64,000 nucleotides of DNA, from the NCBI RefSeq assembly GCF_009649815.1, contig NZ_WJIC01000007.1:331119-395118 (forward strand), read 5' to 3'. The first letter of the stretch is position 1. Every line of letters begins with the position of its first letter. The notes under the pieces are model-generated. The model had not been told where the DNA came from and did no database searches. It saw only the letters and a program-made list of their open reading frames with translations. This document shows positions 50,658 through 57,847 of this stretch, in pieces. The position numbers and the translations under genes are program-made. The DNA comes from Nocardia sp. SYP-A9097. Lineage in GTDB: Bacteria > Actinomycetota > Actinomycetes > Mycobacteriales > Mycobacteriaceae.

Positions 50658-51471
50658 GGGTGGTGGCTCCCTTCAGTGTTTGCACGTCGGCGGCGAGGCC
50701 GTTGACGGTCGTGATGAGCCCGGCGAGAGCGTCGACGGGCGTGAGGTTGTGGCCTTCGCTGTTGTGGCCGAGCTGCGGCCAGCCCTGACCGTTCGGGCCG
50801 CGTAACTGGTCCCAGATGTCCTGCAGTTGCTGGGCTTGCTGTGGTGTCATGTCGTCTCCGATCAATGCGGTGAGTTCGTCGATGTCGCCGCGGAATGCGT
50901 TGGCGTCCACGCTCATCCCGGCGACGGACGCTTGATTGCTGAACTGCCAGATGAGCGGCTGCGCGTTGCCGTAGGGTGTCCATCCCTCGCCGGAATCGCC
51001 ACCGGCAGCGGCATACAGGTCGCAGGCGTCGCCGCTCCCGTCCGGGTACGCCAACGCGACAAGTCCCGGCACCTGCGACAGGTCCGGAGACCCGATCTGT
51101 TCCCAATACCATTGCGGCAGATAGGAAAGCACGACGTTCACCCCGGCATCGTTGAAAGCCTGCACCAGTGCCCAGAAGTCGCCGATGGCGCCGCCGCCGC
51201 CCTCGAAGTCGATCATCGCGTTCGCGCCGCCGTTGCCGGCCAGCCACGTCCGCACCTGCGCGGCCGGGGCACAGTCGGCCATGGCGTAGTGGTAACCGAT
51301 GATCGGCAGGTCGATCGCCTGCGCAGATGCCAGGAATCCGAGCCACGTCGGGTCCTGTAGGTAATCGCCCTCGGACACCTTCGCCTCGACCCACGAGAAG
51401 CCCTCTGCGGCGATCTCGGAGATGCTGATGCCGGCCTGCCAGTTCGAGATGTCCACCCCGTACAAAGTCAT
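50644..51471 (-). CDS. GH25-like phage lysin
   Basis: 275 aa from ATG 51471. Starts with YGVDISNWQ, the catalytic-Asp strand of GH25/DUF1906 muramidase-like enzymes; later IIGYHYAMADC, NAMIDFEGGGG (acidic barrel residues), LSYLPQWYWEQIG and PLIWQFS. The last 60 residues form a helical Gln-rich tail. It would cleave peptidoglycan glycans at the end of a phage cycle. Overlaps the holin-like gene. Confidence 0.82.
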   Translation of the reverse strand: MTLYGVDISNWQAGISISEIAAEGFSWVEAKVSEGDYLQDPTWLGFLASAQAIDLPIIGYHYAMADCAPAAQVRTWLAGNGGANAMIDFEGGGGAIGDFWALVQAFNDAGVNVVLSYLPQWYWEQIGSPDLSQVPGLVALAYPDGSGDACDLYAAAGGDSGEGWTPYGNAQPLIWQFSNQASVAGMSVDANAFRGDIDELTALIGDDMTPQQAQQLQDIWDQLRGPNGQGWPQLGHNSEGHNLTPVDALAGLITTVNGLAADVQTLKGATTHEPR

Positions 51472-51635
51472 CGAGCTCGACCGCCTATCGCCTTCGCGTT
51501 GTTGGCCAGCATCTGAGCCGCCCTTTCTGCTTGTGTGAGTTCGTTACGTCGCAGGGCCCGGCCCATCACGATCACCCCAAGGGCTGGAAACCAGTCAGGT
51601 CCCGCGACACGACCTGACCAGTCCCGGAGGCCGGA

Positions 51636-53372
51636 TCAGATGGTGGGTGGGGCGACTCGGGTGTAGGTCGCTGCTGTGCTGGTACCGCCTGGGGTGGTGA
51701 CGGTGAGGTTGGCCGGTCCGGCAGCTCCCGCGGGGGCGATAGTGACGATCTGGCTGTTGGAGACGACGGTGAACGCTGCGGGTGTGGTGCCGAACAGCAC
51801 TGTGGTGGTCTGGGCGAGGTTGGTGCCGGTGATGGTGACAGTGTTGCCGGCGGTGACAGGCCCTTGGTTCGGGCTCAGTCCCGTGATGGCCGGTGCCATC
51901 AGGTAGGTGTAGGAGACTGCGTTGCTGACCCCGCCCGGGGTGGTGACGGTGATCTGCACGGTGCCTGTTCCGGCGGGGGCTGTGGCGGTGATCTGGGTGG
52001 CCGAGACCACGGTGAACGACGCTGTGGTGGTGCCGAAGGTGACCGCGGTGGCAGCGGCGAGGTTCGTGCCGGTCAGGGTGACCGTGTTCCCGCCCGCGAG
52101 GGGACCCGAGCCGGGGGCGGCGCCGGTGAGGACGGGGACGTTGAGGTAGAAGTAGCAGCTGGGCAGAGTGCTGGCACCACCCGGGGTGACGACGGTGACG
52201 CCGACGGCCCCGGCGCCCCCCACCGGGACCACCACCGTGATCTGGGTGGCCGAAACCACGATGAACGACGCCGCCGTGGTGGTGCCGAAGGTGACCGCGG
52301 TGGCGCCGGTGAGATTCGTGCCGGTCAGGGTGACCGTGTTCCCACCTGAGGTGGGTCCTTGATTCGGGCTCACACCGGTCAAGGACGGCACTGCGGCGTA
52401 GGTGTAGGAGACTGCGTTGCTGACCCCGCTCGGGGTGGTGACGGTGATCTGCACCGCGCCTGTCCCGGCGGGCGCTGTGGCGGTGATCTGGGTGGCCGAA
52501 ACCACGGTGAACGACGCTGTGGTGGTGCCGAAGGTGACCGCTGTGGCAGCGGCGAGGTTCGTGCCGGTCAACGTGACCGTCGTGCCGCCGGCTGCCGGTC
52601 CCGAATTCGGGCTCACGCCGGTCAAGGACGGAGCCGCGATGTAGGTGTAGGAGACTGCGTTGCTGACCCCGCTCGGGGTGGTGACGGTGATCTGCACCGC
52701 GCCTGTCCCGGCGGGCGCTGTGGCGGTGATCTGGGTGGCCGAAACCACGGTGAACGACGCCGTGGCAGTGGTGCCGAAGGTGACCGCTGTGGCAGCGGCG
52801 AGGTTCGTGCCGGTCAACGTGACCGTCGTGCCGCCGGCTGCCGGTCCCGAATTCGGGCTCACGCCGGTCAAGGACGGAGCCGCGATGTAGGTATAGGCGA
52901 CACCGTTGCTGACCCCGCTCGGGGTGGTGACGGTGATCTGCACCGCGCCTGTCCCGGCGGGCGCTGTGGCGGTGATCTGGGTGGCCGAAACCACGGTGAA
53001 CGACGCCGTGGCAGTGGTGCCGAAGGTGACGGCTGTGGCACCGGCAAGGTTCGTGCCGGTCAGGGTGACCGTGCTTCCGCCCGACACCGGTCCATGGTTC
53101 GGGCTCACAGCGGTCAGGGACGGTGTTCCGGAGTAGGTGTAGGCGACACCGTTGCTGACACCCGCCGGGGTGGTGACGGTGACCTGTACCGCACCGGTGC
53201 CGGCAGGAGCGATGGCGGTGATCTGAGTGGTGGAGTCGATGGTGAAAGTGGTTGCGGTGCCGCCGAACCGTACCGTTGCCGGTCCGGTGAACCCGGTGCC
53301 TGTGATGGTGACGCTGTTACCCCCTGCGGTGGGGCCTGCGGTCGGGGATATGGAAGTGATGGTCGGGGACAT
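51636..53372 (-). CDS. seven-repeat IPT/TIG domain protein
   Basis: 578 aa from ATG 53372 (AAGGAG upstream). Consists almost only of seven IPT/TIG beta-sandwich repeats of 80-82 residues, each with the pattern SPxxGPxxGGxxVTxTGTNL, VTFGTTxAxFTVVS and ITVTTPxGVSN. No signal peptide or other domain. TIG repeats decorate phage tails and capsids or bacterial surfaces; with lysin and holin next door a tail decoration is likely. Repeats 3 and 4 are almost identical in DNA, a sign of recent expansion. Confidence 0.85.
   Translation of the reverse strand: MSPTITSISPTAGPTAGGNSVTITGTGFTGPATVRFGGTATTFTIDSTTQITAIAPAGTGAVQVTVTTPAGVSNGVAYTYSGTPSLTAVSPNHGPVSGGSTVTLTGTNLAGATAVTFGTTATASFTVVSATQITATAPAGTGAVQITVTTPSGVSNGVAYTYIAAPSLTGVSPNSGPAAGGTTVTLTGTNLAAATAVTFGTTATASFTVVSATQITATAPAGTGAVQITVTTPSGVSNAVSYTYIAAPSLTGVSPNSGPAAGGTTVTLTGTNLAAATAVTFGTTTASFTVVSATQITATAPAGTGAVQITVTTPSGVSNAVSYTYAAVPSLTGVSPNQGPTSGGNTVTLTGTNLTGATAVTFGTTTAASFIVVSATQITVVVPVGGAGAVGVTVVTPGGASTLPSCYFYLNVPVLTGAAPGSGPLAGGNTVTLTGTNLAAATAVTFGTTTASFTVVSATQITATAPAGTGTVQITVTTPGGVSNAVSYTYLMAPAITGLSPNQGPVTAGNTVTITGTNLAQTTTVLFGTTPAAFTVVSNSQIVTIAPAGAAGPANLTVTTPGGTSTAATYTRVAPPTI
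52398..52886. repeat. two near-identical 243/246-bp tandem units within the TIG gene
   Basis: 52398-52640 and 52641-52886 differ by a three-base insertion and very few substitutions. They encode TIG repeats 3 and 4. The next unit (from 52887) is also similar but diverged. Slippage or unequal recombination would change repeat number. Confidence 0.85.
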
Positions 53373-53547
53373 GAACAGCTCCTTGGACAGCGGGCCACAA
53401 CCCGATCTGGTTGGGGGACCGAGTGTTCGGCGCAGGGGGATGGTTATGGGGACGAGCATCCGGCCTCGGGCAGAAAGCAGGTAGCTTGCCTGCCCGAGGC
53501 CGGCGGGCGTCATCCGAGGCCGCGTCGGTCCACGGCCCCGGACGACG

Positions 53548-54291
53548 TCAGATACCCGGCCCGGCGACGTAGGTGAAGGCGCCGGTATCGGTCACACTGC
53601 CCCCGCTGGTCGCGACCACGACATCGACAGCGCCAGCGGTCCCCGCCGGGGTGACCGCGGAGATCTCAGTGTTGGAGATGACCGAGAACGGCGCCGTGCC
53701 ACCATCAACAGTGACCGATTGTGTGGTTGTGAGGTTGGTGCCGGTGATGGTCACCGCGGTACCGCCGGACGTCGGACCAGAAGCCGGGGACACCGCGGTG
53801 ACGGTGGGCGCATCGACATAGGTGTAGGACAGGCCGTTGTTGGTTCCGCCCGCAGTGGTGACAGTGACACCCACCGGCCCGGCCGCCGTGCCTGCGGGCA
53901 CGACCACGGTCAATATGTTGTCGCTGACCACGGCCGGGGTCGCAGAGTTGGCGCCGAAGCTCACCGAGGTGGCGGTCGACAGACCGGTTCCGGTGATAGT
54001 CACTGTGTTAAGGCCTGCGGTGGCACCGGAGACCGGAGACAGGGAGGCCTTGAACGGTGCCCCGACGTAGAAGAACGACAACGGATTGCTGGTTCCTCCC
54101 GCGGTGGTCACGGTCACACCGACCGTGCCCGCCCCCGACGGGGAGGTCACGGTGACCGATGTGGCCGTATTGGCGGTGATCGTGGCCAACTTGGAACCGA
54201 AGTGCACCGCGGTAGCGCCGCCGAGATTCGTCCCGGTGATGGTGACGGTGGTCCCGCCTCCGGTTGACCCCTGATTGGGTGAAATAGGCAT
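53548..54291 (-). CDS. three-repeat IPT/TIG protein
   Basis: 247 aa from ATG 54291 with GGAGG upstream. Three TIG repeats: ISPNQGSTGGGTTVTITG, LSPVSGATAGLNTVTITG, VSPASGPTSGGTAVTITG. No signal peptide. Same direction as the larger TIG gene, 175 bases upstream of it. Divergent from a third TIG gene across a 500-base region with a long inverted repeat. Confidence 0.83.
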   Translation of the reverse strand: MPISPNQGSTGGGTTVTITGTNLGGATAVHFGSKLATITANTATSVTVTSPSGAGTVGVTVTTAGGTSNPLSFFYVGAPFKASLSPVSGATAGLNTVTITGTGLSTATSVSFGANSATPAVVSDNILTVVVPAGTAAGPVGVTVTTAGGTNNGLSYTYVDAPTVTAVSPASGPTSGGTAVTITGTNLTTTQSVTVDGGTAPFSVISNTEISAVTPAGTAGAVDVVVATSGGSVTDTGAFTYVAGPGI

Positions 54292-54792
54292 GATAAAGCC
54301 TCCTGCTCGAATGCTCTATCCGGGTGATGACCCCGGATTTCTTTGGCGGCCCGCTGCTTCCATTAACGCCCCCGAACCGGTTGCCCAGCAATGCCTTTGC
54401 TGGTCCGCTTTCGTCCGTTTCCAGATCCCGTGCCGGAAGTGGTTGTCGCGCAGGCCGACCGCCGCGGCGCTGCGGTAGAGGTGGGTCTATTCGACGACGG
54501 CCCGCAACTCGCGCCGGGCGTGGGCAATTCACACCACAACCGGAAACTCGAGCCGACACCCTACCCGGACGACACAGCTGACCAGTTACGTAAATGGTTG
54601 TGGGCCATGGGCTCGGAGTCTTCACCTTCCTCGACACGCGCGGGAATCTGAAACCGAACGAAAACGGACCAGCAAAGGCATTGCTGGGCAGCCGGTTCGG
54701 GGTCATCAATGGAATAAGCGAGCCACAACCCAAGTCCGGCAACCAAGTGTCAGCAGCCGCAACGATCGGCACAGGAGTAAAGAGAGATCACC
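54292..54792. other. 500-base divergent intergenic region of the TIG genes
   Basis: No gene supported. Holds the inverted repeat described separately and presumably both promoters. Confidence 0.6.
54367..54703. repeat. long imperfect inverted repeat between divergent TIG genes
   Basis: About 64 bases at 54367-54430 are the near-exact reverse complement of about 54640-54703, roughly nine tenths identical, with about 210 bases between. Each arm contains a hairpin CCAGCA-N7-TGCTGG. Distance from the arm to the nearest start codon is similar on both sides (76 and 90 bases). Either a duplicated leader or a pair of sites for inversion. Confidence 0.75.
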
Positions 54793-55527
54793 ATGCCTAC
54801 TATCACGTCCCTGTCTCCCACCTCGGGGCCCACGACGGGGGGTACGAGTGTCACGATCACAGGCACCGGGTTCAGCGGTCCGGCGACTGTCCTGTTCGGC
54901 GGCACCGCAACCACTTTCACCATCGACTCCACCACTCAGATCACCGCCATCGCTCCTGCCGGCACCGGTCCGGTGCAGGTCACTGTCACCACCCCGGCCG
55001 GCGTCAGCAACGGGTTCTCCTATACCTACCTCGCGGTTCCCGCGTTGAGCAGCATCAACCCCGGTCAAGGGTCCACCGCCGGAGGGACGACAGTCACGCT
55101 CACCGGGTCGGGCCTGACAGGAGCCACCGCAGTCGATTTCGGTACTGCACCGGCGACATCATTCACAGTCGACTCCGACACGCAGATCACGGCTGTCAGT
55201 CCCGCGGGGACGGGGATCGTGTCGGTTGTCGTTACCGGCCCCGGTGGCACCAGCGGCGGAGTCTCGTTCATCTATGTGGCGGTTCCCACGATCACCACCA
55301 TTTCCCCGACCTCCGGTTCCACCACGGGTGGCAACAGTGTCACGATCAGCGGCACAAGGTTCATTGGTCCGTTGACCGTACAGTTCGGCTCTACCGCAAC
55401 AACATTCACCATCGACTCGGCGACCCAGATCACGGCGGTAGCCCCTGTCAAGTCGGCCGGTACGGTACAGGTCACCGTGACCGGCTCGGGTGGTACCAGT
55501 AACGGCGTGGCGTACACCTACGTCTGA
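54793..55527 (+). CDS. three-repeat IPT/TIG protein (plus strand)
   Basis: 244 aa from ATG 54793. Repeats begin TITSLSPTSGPTTGGTSV, SSINPGQGSTAGGTTV and TTISPTSGSTTGGNSV. The first is very similar to repeat 1 of the 578-aa protein, so these genes are paralogues. No signal peptide. It is the last gene before att site 2. Probably a phage surface decoration. Confidence 0.83.
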   Translation: MPTITSLSPTSGPTTGGTSVTITGTGFSGPATVLFGGTATTFTIDSTTQITAIAPAGTGPVQVTVTTPAGVSNGFSYTYLAVPALSSINPGQGSTAGGTTVTLTGSGLTGATAVDFGTAPATSFTVDSDTQITAVSPAGTGIVSVVVTGPGGTSGGVSFIYVAVPTITTISPTSGSTTGGNSVTISGTRFIGPLTVQFGSTATTFTIDSATQITAVAPVKSAGTVQVTVTGSGGTSNGVAYTYV

Positions 55528-55540
55528 CGGCTGACGCTTG

Positions 55541-55576
55541 CCCCGACAATGGTTTGAGCCCCGATAATGGTTTGAG
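55541..55576. repeat. 18-bp tandem repeat near att site 2
   Basis: CCCCGACAATGGTTTGAG at 55541-55558 is followed directly by the same sequence with one change (55559-55576). It lies 29 bases before the att copy and could be an integrase arm-site pair. Confidence 0.6.
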
Positions 55577-55604
55577 CTGTGGGCGCTGCCGCGGAGAGAT
55601 ATTG

Positions 55605-55624
55605 TCAAGTCCCTGATGGCGCAC
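55605..55624. mobile_element. att site 2
   Basis: TCAAGTCCCTGATGGCGCAC, 20 bases identical to the tRNA-Lys 3' end, followed by AAGATAATCGCC and a terminator hairpin. Boundary between segments A and B. Confidence 0.8.
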
Positions 55625-55632
55625 AAGATAAT

Positions 55633-55664
55633 CGCCCTGACAGTCCAACTGTCAGGGCGTTTTT
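55633..55664 (+). terminator. terminator after att site 2
   Basis: Perfect 12-bp stem CGCCCTGACAGT/ACTGTCAGGGCG with loop CCA and TTTTTC. Equivalent in position to the tRNA-Lys terminator. Confidence 0.9.
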
Positions 55665-55690
55665 CATTTCACGAGTCCCTCCCCGTGAGC

Positions 55691-56452
55691 TCAGATTCCG
55701 GCATTACGACGAACGATGGCGGTGAACCGGGAATAGCCCGCGGGTCCGATGAACGCGCCACGCCACCCGCCTCGATCGATGTTCGAAACGAGCAGGGCGA
55801 GAGCGGCGACCGCATCTCTACGTGCCCCGGTGAGCGGCTTGTCGGTCAGCCGCCAGGTTCGGATCCCGGCACGATGCTGGTGAACGATTTCGAACAGCGT
55901 AGCCAGGTCTACGACATCCTTGTCGGCCAACCGATTTCGCCAAGCCAGAGCTTTGAGCACTACCGCGGATTCGACATCCGGTACGGGCACGGTGAATTCG
56001 ATGGTGCCGCCCGCGAACAGATCCACACCGGCGCTTGCCACGACCGCGTCACCGGCCACGGCCAGATGCAGACCGGGCGCCGAGTCGAACGCACGACCTG
56101 CGATCTCGCTGGGACCGGCGCTGCCGTACGTCGCGACGAGGATATCCACGTCAAGCCGTCCGTTGTCGCCGACCTTGGTGTAGCGATTGCCCGATTCGAG
56201 TTCATACCCGAAAGCCAGCATCTGCTCGTGGAGCTGCCGTTCGGCGGCGACGAGAGCCTTCTTATCCATACCGGCGTCCGCGTCGGCCGTGCCGCGCAAC
56301 CGCCAACCTTCCAGCGGATAGATGTGTTGCAGGAGCTGCACCATGTGGCCACCGATGACTCGGTAGCAAGCCTCCGGAAGGTCTGCGGCGGCGGCCGCGA
56401 GATCAGCGAGAGCCAAGAAACCGCGATCGGCCGCGTTGGATGTGGAGACCAT
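55691..56452 (-). CDS. AbiEii-like nucleotidyltransferase toxin
   Basis: 253 aa from ATG 56452. Nucleotidyltransferase fold: YRVIGGHMVQLL (GG loop), TADADAGMD (DxD metal site) and RLDVDILVA (third Asp), then LKALAWRNRLADKDVVDLATL typical of the AbiEii/DUF1814 group. AbiEii toxins block growth, probably by adding nucleotides to tRNA or binding GTP. It is 23 bases downstream of its putative antitoxin in one operon. Part of the att-bounded cassette. Confidence 0.8.
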   Translation of the reverse strand: MVSTSNAADRGFLALADLAAAAADLPEACYRVIGGHMVQLLQHIYPLEGWRLRGTADADAGMDKKALVAAERQLHEQMLAFGYELESGNRYTKVGDNGRLDVDILVATYGSAGPSEIAGRAFDSAPGLHLAVAGDAVVASAGVDLFAGGTIEFTVPVPDVESAVVLKALAWRNRLADKDVVDLATLFEIVHQHRAGIRTWRLTDKPLTGARRDAVAALALLVSNIDRGGWRGAFIGPAGYSRFTAIVRRNAGI

Positions 56453-56475
56453 ATGCAGTTGGAACGCGATGATGA

Positions 56476-57462
56476 TCAGACACCGAACCCCCCACCGCTG
56501 ATCGCGTCGCGCAACCGATCGGCCGCTTCGCCTGCGGTGGGCGCGGTGCTGGTATTAAGCAAGTCCCACAAAGTGATCGCGGCGTCAGCGAGCAGGTGAC
56601 CACCGGCGGAGCGGGCTCCGAGGGCGGCGGCAACAAGCGCGACAGTGGGATCTTCAGGAACGACAGTGGTCATCGTCGCGTCTCCCGGCTCGGCTGGAGA
56701 GAAGCCAGCAACAGTGAAATCAATGATCTCGGGCAAGTACATGCGCACGGTGGCGGGTAACTGCCAGGGCGCGTAGCTGTCTGCGGCGAGATCGCCGGAC
56801 ACCACGGCCTTCAGCTCCAGTTCGTCCAGCAACCGCAAAGCGGTATTCGCCTGTGTCGCAGGATCATCCAGGCCGTACCAGTAACCGACGGTCCCGCCAG
56901 GGCCGGGATACTCGCGCATCCAGGACTCGAGTGCGCCATCGAGTGCGATCCAGCCATGCTCGTCACGAGTCACGGTCGACGAAAGCTTTTTCAGGGCAAG
57001 GGAAACGGTTTGCTGACTGACGCTGATCGCTGCGGCCAGATCGGACTGTTGCAAGGGGCGGGCAGTCAAGGCCAGCACACGCAATACCGCGCTTCGGCTC
57101 CACGCGGGCCTGCCGCTGATGTGACGACGCATCGGTTCTTCAGACCGCAGCAACATCTCTCCGCCTACGATCACCAGTTCGGGATCTTCGGTGACGAGAT
57201 CGAAACGCCCGGCGATCGCGGCCGCAACGACATCGGGCGTTGCCGAGGGCGCCGCATAGAGCATCCGGGCAACCGCTGCGTCACGGTTTGCCAAACTCCG
57301 CGAGAGCCGCTGCCGCACCACCTTCAAATCCACTTGGCTGGCAGAACCACTCGCCGACACCTTCAACACCAGATTCTTCTGTGTTCCAGCCACCACGGTA
57401 ACCCCAGCTCGCCGCAGCAACGGCAACAACCGCGCAAGCACGTCACGCTCCACCACGGCCAT
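56476..57462 (-). CDS. AbiEi-like antitoxin and regulator
   Basis: 328 aa from ATG 57462 (AGGAAGGGG upstream); an upstream extension is not conserved-looking. Winged helix near residues 130-185: RSAVLRVLALTARPLQQSDL, AAAISVSQQTVSLALKKL. The following part, VVSGDLAADSYAPWQLPATV, is shared with type IV AbiEi-family antitoxins of actinobacteria. Precedes the toxin gene. An 11-bp inverted repeat upstream is the expected autoregulatory operator. Confidence 0.78.
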   Translation of the reverse strand: MAVVERDVLARLLPLLRRAGVTVVAGTQKNLVLKVSASGSASQVDLKVVRQRLSRSLANRDAAVARMLYAAPSATPDVVAAAIAGRFDLVTEDPELVIVGGEMLLRSEEPMRRHISGRPAWSRSAVLRVLALTARPLQQSDLAAAISVSQQTVSLALKKLSSTVTRDEHGWIALDGALESWMREYPGPGGTVGYWYGLDDPATQANTALRLLDELELKAVVSGDLAADSYAPWQLPATVRMYLPEIIDFTVAGFSPAEPGDATMTTVVPEDPTVALVAAALGARSAGGHLLADAAITLWDLLNTSTAPTAGEAADRLRDAISGGGFGV

Positions 57463-57485
57463 CTGATCCCCTTCCTGAGAAGCAG

Positions 57486-57531
57486 TGTCAAACAAGCTTA
57501 CAAGGACTTTCCCAAACATACTTGTTTGACA
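57486..57531. promoter_or_regulatory. operator of the AbiE-like operon
   Basis: TGTCAAACAAG (57486-57496) and its exact complement CTTGTTTGACA (57521-57531), 24 bases apart, 24 bases upstream of the antitoxin start. AbiEi proteins of other bacteria bind paired inverted repeats in this position. Confidence 0.7.
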
Positions 57532-57596
57532 TCGAAACTGTAACATGATATAAGCCGATAAGTATCGCGATTGCGCTGATTGCGGTTTCACCGCCC

Positions 57597-57735
57597 ACCC
57601 CTGTTAGCGTTCCTCCGCACCGCAGAGCGGCCGAAGCGAAAGCCCAACCTTCGCGGACAAGCATGCGCCATTAGCTCAATTGGCAGAGCAGCCGACTCTT
57701 AATCAGCGGGTTCGGGGCAAGTCCCTGATGGCGCA
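57597..57735 (+). pseudogene. decayed second tRNA-Lys with promoter
   Basis: 57665-57735 is a copy of tRNA-Lys (71 bases). Two T-loop bases are missing (GGGGCAAGTCC instead of GGGGTTCAAGTCC), and the anticodon stem has a C-A mismatch (CCGA against TCAG). The 3' end reads CAAG, not CCA. The upstream 57597-57626 matches 48518-48547. A full gene with promoter was therefore duplicated and then decayed. Confidence 0.85.
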
Positions 57736-57736
57736 C
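57717..57736. mobile_element. att site 3
   Basis: CAAGTCCCTGATGGCGCAC (57718-57736) inside the decayed tRNA-Lys; same core as the other att copies. Boundary of segments B and C. Confidence 0.8.
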
Positions 57737-57741
57737 AAGAA

Positions 57742-57777
57742 AATGCCCCTGACCATGCAAAACTGGTCAGGGGCATT
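57742..57777 (+). terminator. terminator after att site 3
   Basis: 14-bp perfect stem (57742-57755/57764-57777), loop TGCAAAAC, T run. Stem sequence differs from the other three att terminators. Confidence 0.85.
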
Positions 57778-57847
57778 TTGGTTTCACCTGGTGGATGGGC
57801 AAAATCCAAAAGTACTACAAGAATTCAGCACCACCACCGCCTTGGCG

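Larger units (their letters stand above)
48663..55624. mobile_element. integrative segment A: phage remnant with TIG proteins
   Basis: Bounded by att sites 1 and 2. Order: terminator, dead integrase remnant, truncated CPBP protease, decayed gene, holin-like and GH25 lysin genes, three IPT/TIG genes. No capsid, terminase or replication genes, so it is a decayed prophage or satellite and cannot excise with its own integrase. Confidence 0.75.
55625..57717. mobile_element. segment B: minimal att-bounded AbiE-like cassette
   Basis: About 2.1 kb between att sites 2 and 3. Contains only a two-gene toxin-antitoxin operon and a second tRNA-Lys copy with its promoter region. No integrase. It may be mobilised by the related integrase of segment C, or be held as cargo. 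Confidence 0.65.

Noticed and set aside
52359..53576. 405-residue Gly/Arg-rich repetitive frame on the plus strand
   Set aside because: It mirrors the TIG repeats on the opposite strand; the periodicity comes from the DNA repeats.
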